64,000 bases of DNA from Rhodococcus sp. ARC_M6 (GTDB taxonomy: Bacteria; Actinomycetota; Actinomycetes; Mycobacteriales; Mycobacteriaceae). The stretch covers positions 1-64,000 of the forward strand of contig NZ_JALGQH010000019.1 in NCBI RefSeq assembly GCF_022810305.1, in the 5' to 3' direction. Made by a program: the position numbers and the translations under genes. Positions 7,664 to 15,862 of this stretch are shown one piece after another (within the stretch, counting starts at the first letter, position 1; the number at the start of each line of letters is the position of its first letter). The notes under the pieces are model-generated. The model saw nothing but the letters and a program-made list of their open reading frames with translations, was not told where the DNA came from and did no database searches.

Positions 7664-9289
7664 TCAGTTCTTCCACGCCTCGTCGAACAACACGATTCCG
7701 TCCAGGCTCGGCTCGATGCCGTGAACGTTCTTGTTCCACACATCGATCTGCGGAACGTTGCCCCAGATCTGCCAAGGCAGAGTCTCGTTGGACCGCGTCT
7801 GAATCTTGGCGAGAACCGCCTTCTTGTCGCTGTCGGTAACGGCAGCACCCAACTGATCGAGCAATCCGTCCATCTGAGCATCCGAGTAGGCCAGCGCGTT
7901 GTTGGGTCCACCCGTCTTGAGTGACGAGTAAAGACGCTCGTACGGATCCGCTTCGGAAATGCTGGTTGCTGCAGTAGTCATGTCGTAGTCGTGGTCGACA
8001 TACATCCGCTTGACCAGATCGCCGACATTGTTGACGTACTCGATCTGCGTGTCGAAGCCGACGGCGTTGAGCATTGCCTGGACCGCCAACGCAGTGGCCT
8101 GAGCGGACGGTTCCTGCATAGCCAGGAAAGTGATCTGGCCGTTGTAACCATCGGCCTTCGCCTGATCGAGCAATGTCTTGGCCTTCGCGGGATCGACTCC
8201 CACCGGAGCCACGTCATTGTGCCAACGCGAGGTGTCCTGGAAAATCACCTGACCGGGCATGCCCTTGCCTTCGTTGACACGAGTATTCAAGGCTTCCGGA
8301 TCAATGGCGTACGTCATCGCCTGACGAACTCGCAGATCATTTCCCGGTCGACCCGGTGCCTGATTCACGTTGGCGATGTAACCGAGCGACGGAATATCGA
8401 TGAAGCCCGGAAGGCCCGCGCCGACGAGGTCGAGAATCGGCGCGAGGGTACGCAGATAGGCCGCGTCGATGCCGCCGGTCTTGAGCGCCTCGGCAGTGGC
8501 CTGGCCGCCAAGGATGCTGATCAGCTTCAGCTTGTCGACGTTGGGCGCACCGTCGTAGTAATCGGGGCGTGCAGCCAAAACCAGTTCCACGTTGGGCGAG
8601 AAGTTCTCGAGTGTGAAAGCGCCCGCGCCGATCGGGGTGAACTGAGCGCCCTGTTGAGCCGTCGGTGCGACGATCATGCCGGGACCGGTGGCGAGCATCG
8701 TCTGAATGCCCGTCCACGGGGAGTTGAGGTTGAAAACAACCGTCGTGGGATCGGGCGTATCGATCGAGCTGACCTTCTCCATCCACAAGGCCGACTGCGG
8801 TCCCCGGTTGGTGATGTAACGAGTAATGCTGGACTTGACGGCTGCCGAGTCCATCGGAGTTCCGTCACTGAATGTGACCCCGTCACGCAGCTTCAACGTC
8901 CACGTCTTGCTGTCCGAACTCGGCTCCAGCGACGCAGCCATCTGCGGCTTGAATTCCATTGCGATGGGGTCGTACCGCATCAGGACGTCGTAGATCGCGC
9001 CGAGTTCACTACCGCCCGTGGGGCCGGCGACCTGCGCCTTGGCCGGGTCAAGTGTGGTCACGGGGGAGAAACCACTGAAGGTCAGTGTGCCGCCCTTGGT
9101 GGGCGTTCCCGGATCCGACTGCTCGTTGACCATGCCGATCTTCAGGGCCGACCCGGAGTCCGGTGTTTCGGTGGCTCCGCCGCCATCCTTGTCACCACTG
9201 TCCGAACACGACGCAAGGAGCATCCCGGCAGTGACAGCAAGCGTGACAGCGGCAATACGGCGACTGCCTAGTCGGGAACTACGAGTCAT
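7664..9289 (-). CDS. Peptide ABC transporter substrate-binding lipoprotein, copy 4
   Basis: A 541-residue SBP family 5 lipoprotein (lipobox LASC, Cys28). It is closest to copy 1: the two share the MVNEQ.DPGTPTKGGTLTFSG stretch after the signal peptide and many central segments. The array therefore looks like two pairs, 1 with 4 and 2 with 3. A GGAGG site precedes the ATG, and the gene has its own CRP-like site and terminator. It is divergent from the SDR gene at 9446. Confidence 0.87.
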   Translation of the reverse strand: MTRSSRLGSRRIAAVTLAVTAGMLLASCSDSGDKDGGGATETPDSGSALKIGMVNEQSDPGTPTKGGTLTFSGFSPVTTLDPAKAQVAGPTGGSELGAIYDVLMRYDPIAMEFKPQMAASLEPSSDSKTWTLKLRDGVTFSDGTPMDSAAVKSSITRYITNRGPQSALWMEKVSSIDTPDPTTVVFNLNSPWTGIQTMLATGPGMIVAPTAQQGAQFTPIGAGAFTLENFSPNVELVLAARPDYYDGAPNVDKLKLISILGGQATAEALKTGGIDAAYLRTLAPILDLVGAGLPGFIDIPSLGYIANVNQAPGRPGNDLRVRQAMTYAIDPEALNTRVNEGKGMPGQVIFQDTSRWHNDVAPVGVDPAKAKTLLDQAKADGYNGQITFLAMQEPSAQATALAVQAMLNAVGFDTQIEYVNNVGDLVKRMYVDHDYDMTTAATSISEADPYERLYSSLKTGGPNNALAYSDAQMDGLLDQLGAAVTDSDKKAVLAKIQTRSNETLPWQIWGNVPQIDVWNKNVHGIEPSLDGIVLFDEAWKN

Positions 9290-9345
9290 TTACAAACCTC
9301 CGGATCGGTCATGCCAGTGCCTTGTGAAGCGAAGCTCTCACAGTT

Positions 9346-9361
9346 TGTGACTCGAGACACA
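9346..9361. promoter_or_regulatory. CRP/GlxR-like site upstream of binding-protein copy 4
   Basis: TGTGA-CTCGAG-ACACA lies 57 nt upstream of the copy 4 start. It is in the 156-nt divergent region shared with the SDR gene, so it could affect both. Confidence 0.5.
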
Positions 9362-9445
9362 GTGTTTCGCAAAATAGCCTCGCCCGCTCCATCGGATACC
9401 TTTCGCAGTGGCGCTTACGGTGCGCTCACGCGAGGAGGGCACGAC

Positions 9446-10351
9446 ATGGGACTGATGAAAGACATCGGCAGCTGGCGACGAGGAAAGAAGCTACAACGAC
9501 GCCTCCGTGACCTCACCGGAACCCTGGTGGTCGTTACCGGAGCCGGCAGTGGCATCGGCCGCGAAACCGCACTCGCCTTCGCTGCGCAGGGCGCAATCCT
9601 CGTCGTCTGCGACATCAACCTCGAAAGTGCGCAGGACACAGCCACACTCATCAATTCACCCTCGCACGCCGGCGGCGCCGAGGCCGTTTTCGGTGGCGGT
9701 GCTCACGCCTACCAAGTGGACGTCGCCGACGAACAAGCGATGACCCGATTCGCCGAAACCGTTGCCGCCCAACACGGCATTCCGGACATCGTGGTCAACA
9801 ACGCCGGCATCGGCTTCTCCGGAACCTTCGCCGACACCACCCAGGAACAGTTCACACGCGTCATGGACATCAACTTCTGGGGAGTTGTCTACGGCTGCCG
9901 CGCCTTTTCACCGATGATGATCGAACGGGGCACCGGCGGGCACATCGTCAATCTGTCCTCCGCTGCCGCCTACACGCCGCAGAAGGCACTGACCGCATAC
10001 TCGACCAGCAAAGCTGCCGTCTTCATGCTGTCCGATTGCCTACGCGCAGAACTACTTCCCCACGGTATCGGTGTCAGTACCATCTGCCCCGGACTCGTCA
10101 ACACCAACATCGTCAAGACGACGGAATTCGCCGGAACAACGGCCCGGGAACAACTGAAGAATCAAACCAAAGCCGACAATTTCTACCGGCGCCGAAACTT
10201 CACGCCTGACCGAGTTGCCAGTGCCATAGTCAACGCCGTCCGCACCAACAAAGCGGTCGTCCCCGTCACCGTCGAAGCGAAACTTGGCTACGGCCTCAGT
10301 CGCTACTCCCCCGGATCCATGCGAATCGGAGCGCGCTTCAACGCGCTCTGA
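9446..10351 (+). CDS. Short-chain dehydrogenase/reductase (SDR)
   Basis: A 301-residue NAD(P)-dependent oxidoreductase. The Rossmann glycine motif TGAGSGIG is at residues 30-37, followed by NNAG and the catalytic YSTSK (Tyr-x3-Lys). A basic lead of about 25 residues (SWRRGKKLQRRL) precedes the fold and a C-terminal extension follows, as in the classical SDR subgroup linked to lipid metabolism in mycolata. The ATG at 9446 is chosen for its GGAGG site 8 nt upstream; the open frame extends further but without SDR features. The substrate is not identifiable. Confidence 0.85.
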   Translation: MGLMKDIGSWRRGKKLQRRLRDLTGTLVVVTGAGSGIGRETALAFAAQGAILVVCDINLESAQDTATLINSPSHAGGAEAVFGGGAHAYQVDVADEQAMTRFAETVAAQHGIPDIVVNNAGIGFSGTFADTTQEQFTRVMDINFWGVVYGCRAFSPMMIERGTGGHIVNLSSAAAYTPQKALTAYSTSKAAVFMLSDCLRAELLPHGIGVSTICPGLVNTNIVKTTEFAGTTAREQLKNQTKADNFYRRRNFTPDRVASAIVNAVRTNKAVVPVTVEAKLGYGLSRYSPGSMRIGARFNAL

Positions 10352-10366
10352 GCTACTCTCGCCGGA

Positions 10367-11068
10367 TCAGCTGCCGAATGCCAGACTTACCGTGAATCCT
10401 TGTTGCACATCCGCTTCCGAGCGCGGCAATACTTCATAGGTGTCGGCATACTGACCACTGAACCCGGTAACCGTAATCGATCGGCCGACAGCAATGGAGG
10501 CAACGTCGATTCCCGTCTGAGTGTTCACGAAAATGACAGTGTTTCCGTTGGCCCCGGAGACCGGAATTTTGTAACCGTACGGCAGATCGTCAACGACCGG
10601 ACCGCTGACAATGCCGGACACCGTCACGAGTCTACCCTCACTACCCTCGCCGATTGCGTTGAGCGGCAACCTACTGGGCCGAATCTGAGCGCCGGCCCCG
10701 ATCCGCACAACTGCGGTGGGACGGACGACAAGCAGCCCCTCCTGATCCGCCAGGATGCCGACGACCTGAACCTGGTCACCCACCGCAATTCCTGAGTTCT
10801 CGGGGTCGCTCACATAAATGCCCGAATTGCCGCTTTGCAGCCCAAAACCCTTGTCGTAGAAGCTGGATTCGAAAATCCCCGAAGCGGTGGTAGCGGTTCC
10901 CACCACCGTGACCGCAGTGCCGATCGGCAGTGTGCGGGCCACCTCGATGGAATTGACCACAACCGACGGTGTCGAACGCAATGGTTCCGCACTTGCGATT
11001 GGACCGGCGAGAATGGCGGCTCCCAAAGCCCCTGCGGCCGCCAAAGCTAGAACTCGAACATGATTCAT
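10367..11068 (-). CDS. Secreted OB-fold-like protein, function unknown
   Basis: A 233-residue secreted protein. A signal peptide with an ASA cleavage site (about residue 27) is followed by two related beta-rich blocks. Phrases such as GTAVTVVGTATT, VGDQVQVVGIL and GRLVTVSGIVSG resemble bacterial extracellular OB-fold domains found beside secreted nucleases. No catalytic motif is visible. The start is ATG 11068, preceded by GGGGGAG. It is convergent with the SDR gene, 15 nt away. The OB-fold suggestion is pattern-based; the function is unknown. Confidence 0.6.
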   Translation of the reverse strand: MNHVRVLALAAAGALGAAILAGPIASAEPLRSTPSVVVNSIEVARTLPIGTAVTVVGTATTASGIFESSFYDKGFGLQSGNSGIYVSDPENSGIAVGDQVQVVGILADQEGLLVVRPTAVVRIGAGAQIRPSRLPLNAIGEGSEGRLVTVSGIVSGPVVDDLPYGYKIPVSGANGNTVIFVNTQTGIDVASIAVGRSITVTGFSGQYADTYEVLPRSEADVQQGFTVSLAFGS

Positions 11069-11159
11069 CGAAAACTCTCCCCCATAGTGACACGCAGCTA
11101 CCAAGCAACGCTGCTGCTGGTAATACTGAGCCACAAGCCAATACGGGGCAACGCGAAAA

Positions 11160-11188
11160 AGCGGTGGCGACTGTTTGTCACCACCGCT
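11160..11188 (-). terminator. Rho-independent terminator
   Basis: A stem of 12 bp with one mismatch (AGCGGTGGCGAC / GTCACCACCGCT, 5-nt loop) starts 18 nt after the stop of the 11206-12111 gene. On the minus strand it is followed by a run of T. Confidence 0.75.
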
Positions 11189-11205
11189 AATCCGCTAAGA
11201 ATAAC

Positions 11206-12111
11206 TTACGAACCGGAACTTCCGGACGAACTGAGCGAACCGAGTGATCCGAGCGAACCGGTTCCGCCGCCGTCAAGACCGTCGAGGGGGTCGTTACCCT
11301 CTTGGCCCGGGAAGTACAGGTACCCGTTGGATACCGTCGTCAACGAAGTTCCGGACGTGGCCGGCACCTTCGCACGCCAGTTGACGATCGGGTTCAGCAC
11401 ACCGAACGGGCCACAGCCACTGGCAGCCGGGATCGCGAAGCCTGTTGCGGCACTCTTGACTCCGCCGACCTTGACACCCATGCCGTCGGAGGTCGGCTCG
11501 TACGTCGGTGCGTCCTCATCCGTGTTGGTCTTCAGCAGACGGAACTCCACGGGAGCAGTTTCCGAACCCAGGTAGCAGTTGTCACCCAGGAATGCGTTGT
11601 TGATCTTCATACGCACCGGGAGGCTGATGTCGAATTCGGTGACGATGCCGTTGAACGACGGAGCTTCGACAGCCTGTACCTCGGCAGTGACAGCAGCCAG
11701 GCCGAACAAGTTGTTGAACGGCAAGTCGATTCCGAGCACGCCACCGGGCACCGTCATCGGCTTGGCGTAAACGCCGTTGTGCCCGTCATCGCGGGGCAGG
11801 AGTACCGGATTGCCATCGCCGTCCTCGGTCAGCACGGAAGCGATAACCATGTCCCCGGCCTTGATGGGGAGGTTGAAGCCATTGTTATCGAAGGTGCCGC
11901 TCTGGACGTCCACCGCCAGGCACGCTTGCGCGGGATCACCTGTGCTGCTGCGGTATTCGTCGCAGATCGTCGCACCGGGAATCTGCATCGGGGCATCCTG
12001 CGCCGACGCCATCGGTGCCGCCATTGCGAGCACTGCGCCGGCCGTACCGGCGACTACTACTGCACGAACTCCGAATCGCCTTGCGCGGGAGTTCTTTACT
12101 GTACTTTCCAC
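11206..12111 (-). CDS. Secreted protein with Gly/Ser-rich tail, paralog A
   Basis: A 301-residue exported protein of unrecognised family. The signal peptide ends at an ASA-QDA site (about residue 37). Mature features include four Cys in positions shared with paralog B (the last two in GDNC and SGCGPFG, probably disulfides), a conserved block around GVLGIDLPFNNLFGLAAV, and a tail of about 30 residues made almost only of Gly, Ser and Leu. The start is GTG 12111 with AAAGGA upstream. It lies 52 nt downstream of paralog B. An envelope role is inferred only from the signal peptide and the surface-type tail. Confidence 0.7.
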   Translation of the reverse strand: MESTVKNSRARRFGVRAVVVAGTAGAVLAMAAPMASAQDAPMQIPGATICDEYRSSTGDPAQACLAVDVQSGTFDNNGFNLPIKAGDMVIASVLTEDGDGNPVLLPRDDGHNGVYAKPMTVPGGVLGIDLPFNNLFGLAAVTAEVQAVEAPSFNGIVTEFDISLPVRMKINNAFLGDNCYLGSETAPVEFRLLKTNTDEDAPTYEPTSDGMGVKVGGVKSAATGFAIPAASGCGPFGVLNPIVNWRAKVPATSGTSLTTVSNGYLYFPGQEGNDPLDGLDGGGTGSLGSLGSLSSSGSSGS

Positions 12112-12125
12112 AATATTCCTTTTGT

Positions 12126-12156
12126 AGTTGACGAAGTTCGGAAAAAAGTTGACGAA
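12126..12156. repeat. Direct repeat AGTTGACGAA x2 upstream of paralog A
   Basis: AGTTGACGAA occurs at 12126-12135 and 12147-12156, 21 nt start to start (two helical turns). Both copies lie in the 52-nt spacer between the two secreted-protein genes. It could be a tandem operator or a chance repeat. Confidence 0.4.
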
Positions 12157-12163
12157 TAGCTAA

Positions 12164-13060
12164 CTAGGAGCCCGAGCTACCGCTCGAACCGAGGGATCCC
12201 GCACTTCCACTGGATCCCGAGCTGCCGCTGGAACCCGTTCCGCCACCGAGATCATCGAGTGGATCCGAGCCGGCCGTACCGCCCGAGATCATGTATCCGG
12301 TGGACACGGTGCTGAGCGAAGTTCCGGAGGTTGCCGGCACCTTTGCTCGCCAGTTGACGATCGGATTCAGCACACCGAACGGACCGCAGCCACTTGCGGC
12401 CGGAATCGCAAAATCTGTGGCCTTGTTGTGGATAGGGCTGACCTTGATCCCACCGTCAGGCAACACCTCGTAGCTGGGGAATTCGACATTCGCCGGTGCT
12501 AGATGGAAGTTCACCGGTGCAGCCTCCGACCCCAGGAAGCAGTTATCGCCGAGAAATGCATTGTTGATTTTCATCCGAACAGGCAGATTGAAGTCGAAGT
12601 CGGTGAAGAGTCCGTTAAAGGTCGGAGTGTCCACCGCTTGCACCTGCGCAGTGACCGCCGCCAGTCCGAAGAGGTTGTTGAACGGCAGGTCGATTCCGAG
12701 AACACCGCCCGGCACAGTCAAGGCCTTGGCATACAAACCGTTGTGGCCGTCGGCGCGAGGGATCAGAACGGTGCTTTGCCCATCGGCCGCATCGAGGATC
12801 TCGCCGGCGATGATCATGTCACCGTCACCGATGGGCAGATTGAACCCGTTGTTGTTGAAGGTTCCGCTGTTGACGACAACCGATACGCAGCCCTCCATGC
12901 CTACTTCACACACCGCTGCACCGGGGACGCCTGTGGCTTCTGCATCCTGAGCCGATGCCATCGGCGCCGCCATGGCCAGTACTACGCCGGCCGTACCGGC
13001 GATCACTGCTGCGCGGACGCCGAGGCTGCGCGCGCGGGTGTTTTTGCGAGAGTTCTGCAC
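12164..13060 (-). CDS. Secreted protein with Gly/Ser-rich tail, paralog B
   Basis: A 298-residue exported protein paralogous to the next gene downstream. It has the same signal-peptide layout and ASA-QDA cleavage, four Cys, and near-identical central and late blocks (LPFNNLFGLAAV; GDNCFLGSEAAPV; SGCGPFGVLNPIVNWRAKVP). The Gly/Ser tail is longer and built on SSGS units. The two genes differ mainly in the region before the first shared block. Start is GTG 13060 with AAAGGA upstream. No domain family is recognised. Confidence 0.7.
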   Translation of the reverse strand: MQNSRKNTRARSLGVRAAVIAGTAGVVLAMAAPMASAQDAEATGVPGAAVCEVGMEGCVSVVVNSGTFNNNGFNLPIGDGDMIIAGEILDAADGQSTVLIPRADGHNGLYAKALTVPGGVLGIDLPFNNLFGLAAVTAQVQAVDTPTFNGLFTDFDFNLPVRMKINNAFLGDNCFLGSEAAPVNFHLAPANVEFPSYEVLPDGGIKVSPIHNKATDFAIPAASGCGPFGVLNPIVNWRAKVPATSGTSLSTVSTGYMISGGTAGSDPLDDLGGGTGSSGSSGSSGSAGSLGSSGSSGS

Positions 13061-13206
13061 GTGATGTTGTCCTTTGATGGTGGGGGACGAACAGCAGCTG
13101 CCTTGTGTTGTCGACTACTGAAATCAGGCGTAGCGGAGTGCTCGTACTCACAAGTAACAGCCTGGGCAGATGTATATCACAGTCGTTCCTGTCAGAAATA
13201 GCCTGA

Positions 13207-13220
13207 AAGGAATATTCCTT
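13207..13220. promoter_or_regulatory. 14-bp perfect palindrome in divergent promoter region
   Basis: AAGGAATATTCCTT lies in the roughly 200-nt region between paralog B (minus) and the lipoprotein gene (plus), 44 nt before the lipoprotein ATG. Its length and position suit an operator. The rest of this region shows only a short GTGTG-T-CACAC palindrome at 13244-13254. Confidence 0.4.
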
Positions 13221-13263
13221 AAATACTCGATCTATCCGCTACTGTGTGTCACACTCATGGGCA

Positions 13264-13824
13264 ATGAACACCAAACGTCTGATTTTATGCCTTGCAGTGA
13301 CCGGGTTGCTCCTGAGTGCCTGCGGCAACGAATCAACAAGTGAGACAGCAAGTTCGACACCGTCGGCGTCAACTACTGCGGTCGCTGCAACATCGGCCGT
13401 GGCGGCATCCGAGTTGGAAACCACGTCTGCGATGGCGCTGCCGACCTCGCCGCCGGTACCCGAGGCTGCGCCATCTCACACTCCCGAGACACCTCCGGCT
13501 CTACCGTCCGCGCCGCCCGCGGTTGCCGAGGCAAACTCGCCGATCGATGCACGGTCACCCGATGAAATCGTGGCCGGCGCCGGCGAACGCGGCCAGCGTT
13601 ATCTCGCGGCCTTACGCCTGGCGGGCATCCCGCCGAGCGGCATGGATTCCGCAGAAATCCTGTATGCCGACGGCACCTGCACAGCAATTGCCGAAGGCAT
13701 GCCGAGGTCCGCTGTACTCGCAGAGTTCAAATCGGTCGGTGATGTTTACGCACAGATCACACCGATGCCGTCACAGAGAATCGCCGAAATCTATGTGGAG
13801 ACAGCCGAGAAGACGTACTGCTGA
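13264..13824 (+). CDS. Lipoprotein with C-terminal DUF732-type domain
   Basis: A 186-residue lipoprotein: signal peptide with lipobox LSAC (Cys20), about 75 residues of Ala/Ser/Thr/Pro-rich linker, then a compact domain of about 80 residues. That domain has two cysteines (GTCTAIAEG and the terminal TYC) and the helical layout of DUF732 (GxRYLAALRLAGIP..), a family common in mycobacteria and relatives. Its function is unknown. The ATG at 13264 is preferred because it starts the basic signal-peptide head; the frame also has an upstream GTG at 13246. It is convergent with the cutinase gene, 16 nt apart. Confidence 0.7.
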   Translation: MNTKRLILCLAVTGLLLSACGNESTSETASSTPSASTTAVAATSAVAASELETTSAMALPTSPPVPEAAPSHTPETPPALPSAPPAVAEANSPIDARSPDEIVAGAGERGQRYLAALRLAGIPPSGMDSAEILYADGTCTAIAEGMPRSAVLAEFKSVGDVYAQITPMPSQRIAEIYVETAEKTYC

Positions 13825-13840
13825 ACCGGTTTGGTATTGA

Positions 13841-14743
13841 TCAAGCCTTGCCGGCCAGCCAGTTGTGCAGCCACCGGGTGGCCGTAGTTCCGGATCCGTC
13901 GACCACATAGCGGGTGTAGTCGGTGTGTACCTGCGAACCGTAGAAATCGGTCAACTGATCAACGCGGCGGCTGTTAGCACCGGGATCAAGCTGAGCCATC
14001 AATGCGGGAAGCCCACCCGCACTGATCAAATCGCGCACGATGACTCCCGCCTCGTCACGCAACGTGACAGTGGTTGCCGGCGTCGGATCCGAAACCTGCG
14101 CCATGAAGCCGGCCAGACGCATCACAAAATCGTCTTCCGGTGTCGAGCAGTACAGGTCACCAGCAGCACAGATCGTGACGGTATCGGCTGAGAGCCAACC
14201 GAATCCGCCGACGCGCGCACCGCTGGCACCGGCTCCACCGACGCCCGGCCCGATCAGTGCGTCGGACTCGGCGCGACGCGGATCCGACAGCAAACCAACG
14301 CCCGCAACACGACTCGGCGGTACGACGCCGACGCCCGTCCCGATTTCGGCGGCGAGATCGCCGGCCGCGTCGGCGCCCTGGCTGTATCCGACGATTGCAA
14401 AACGAGTATCACCGCACGAGGCCGCCATCGCCCCGATCATTCCGCGGGCATTGTCGACGGCTTGCTTCTTCGACTTTGCGTAGACGTTGGATTCCCAGGG
14501 GAACGCAGTGGCCGAGTACGAGACGTAGTCGGTACGTACCGAGGACGGAAGCCCGTCGGTGACCGGCGTGAGCATGCCCGCACTGGGACTGCCACCCTGC
14601 ACCGACGCTTCCCAGGTGCCGGGGATTGCCACGACATAGAGTCCCGGGCAGGGAGCGGCAGACGCTATGGGAGCACCGACTGCCGGTACCACTACTGCTG
14701 CAGCAGCTGCCGACAAGATCGCGACCCAACGTCGTGCACGCAT
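13841..14743 (-). CDS. Secreted cutinase-family serine esterase
   Basis: A 300-residue exported esterase of the alpha/beta-hydrolase fold. The signal peptide ends at ASA-APCPG (about residue 29). The nucleophile motif GYSQGA places Ser at about residue 121, and the DLYC segment carries the catalytic Asp with its flanking disulfide Cys, as in cutinases; the late His is probably in the VHTDY region. Mycolata carry several such enzymes (cutinase-like or Culp proteins) that act on lipid esters. Substrate length cannot be predicted here. Confidence 0.88.
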   Translation of the reverse strand: MRARRWVAILSAAAAAVVVPAVGAPIASAAPCPGLYVVAIPGTWEASVQGGSPSAGMLTPVTDGLPSSVRTDYVSYSATAFPWESNVYAKSKKQAVDNARGMIGAMAASCGDTRFAIVGYSQGADAAGDLAAEIGTGVGVVPPSRVAGVGLLSDPRRAESDALIGPGVGGAGASGARVGGFGWLSADTVTICAAGDLYCSTPEDDFVMRLAGFMAQVSDPTPATTVTLRDEAGVIVRDLISAGGLPALMAQLDPGANSRRVDQLTDFYGSQVHTDYTRYVVDGSGTTATRWLHNWLAGKA

Positions 14744-14809
14744 GCAATTCCCCCGAACCCGGTGAGCGGACTTTGTGCACCACGGATGATGCTTCGAGCA
14801 GCATACTGG

Positions 14810-15862
14810 TCAGAGCGCGTTTTTCGCGACCTCCACGAGTACCTTCATACGCCGACCGGCGGATGCCGCTTCCACTCCTTCGACCACGATGTCTGCGAGC
14901 GGCACGCACTCCACCCAGTGGTCGAGAGGATAGGCACCTGCCGCCATCCGTTCGATGACGATCTCGAATTCCTTACGCGAGCACGACAACGACGACATCA
15001 CCCGAGCCTCGGTCAACATCAGCGCGTACGGATTGAGCTGCAGTGCTTCCTTGTACGTCGCGACCAGAACTACTGCGCCGCGCGCTCGCACCGATGCAAG
15101 CGCAGTCTCCACCAGTGCCGCGACACCGGAGCATTCGAATACCGCGTCGGCGCCGTTCCCGTCCGTTCGCTCGACGACGGCGGCCGCAAGATCATCGGCA
15201 CCGGGATCGATCACGTCGAACCCCATCTTCGTGGCCACGGCTCGGCGTACCGGCGACGGCTCGCTCAGCAGAATCCGGTCCACTCCGCCGGCCCGAAGGT
15301 TGAGGGCAGTCGCGATTCCGATGGGCCCCGCCCCCAGGACGAGTGCGGACTGACCCGCCGCCACGCCGGAGAGTTCGACTGCGTGCAGTGCAACCGACAA
15401 CGGCTCGATCACTGCTCCCTGCTCGAGAGTCACCGAGTCCGGGAGGACGTGCACGGCACTCGCCGGGACTGCCGTGCGCTCGGACAATCCGCCGCCGTGT
15501 GCGTTGATCCCGTGGAAGGCCATCATCGCGCACAGGTGCTCGAGACCGCTTCGGCATCGCGCGCATTCGCCGCAGCAATAGTTGGGCTGCACCACTACCC
15601 GATCTCCGACGGCCACGCCCTGGGCGCCGGAACCGACCTCCCGCACGATTCCGGAGAATTCGTGACCGAGGATCTGCGGTCCACACGCACCCGTCAAGGG
15701 ATGCGGCTGATCAGAAATGCCATAGGCGTGGATCAAGCCGAGGTCGCTGCCGCAGATACCGTTGAACGCCACCTCGACAACGACGTAGCCGTCGCGTAGT
15801 TCCGGTTCGGGAACATCCTCGACGCGGAGATCGTCGACGCCATGCAGAACAGCCGCCCTCAT
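14810..15862 (-). CDS. Zinc-dependent alcohol dehydrogenase (2,3-butanediol dehydrogenase type)
   Basis: A 350-residue medium-chain dehydrogenase. N-terminal catalytic half: NGICGSDL gives the zinc Cys and GHEFSG the zinc His/Glu, with a structural-zinc cysteine cluster in YCCGECARCRSGLEHLC. C-terminal Rossmann half: GAGPIG. The pattern is nearest to (R,R)-2,3-butanediol and sorbitol dehydrogenases. The start ATG overlaps the stop of the upstream monooxygenase gene (ATGA), so the two are translationally coupled. The enzyme may act on the product or substrate of that monooxygenase (inference). Confidence 0.85.
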   Translation of the reverse strand: MRAAVLHGVDDLRVEDVPEPELRDGYVVVEVAFNGICGSDLGLIHAYGISDQPHPLTGACGPQILGHEFSGIVREVGSGAQGVAVGDRVVVQPNYCCGECARCRSGLEHLCAMMAFHGINAHGGGLSERTAVPASAVHVLPDSVTLEQGAVIEPLSVALHAVELSGVAAGQSALVLGAGPIGIATALNLRAGGVDRILLSEPSPVRRAVATKMGFDVIDPGADDLAAAVVERTDGNGADAVFECSGVAALVETALASVRARGAVVLVATYKEALQLNPYALMLTEARVMSSLSCSRKEFEIVIERMAAGAYPLDHWVECVPLADIVVEGVEAASAGRRMKVLVEVAKNAL

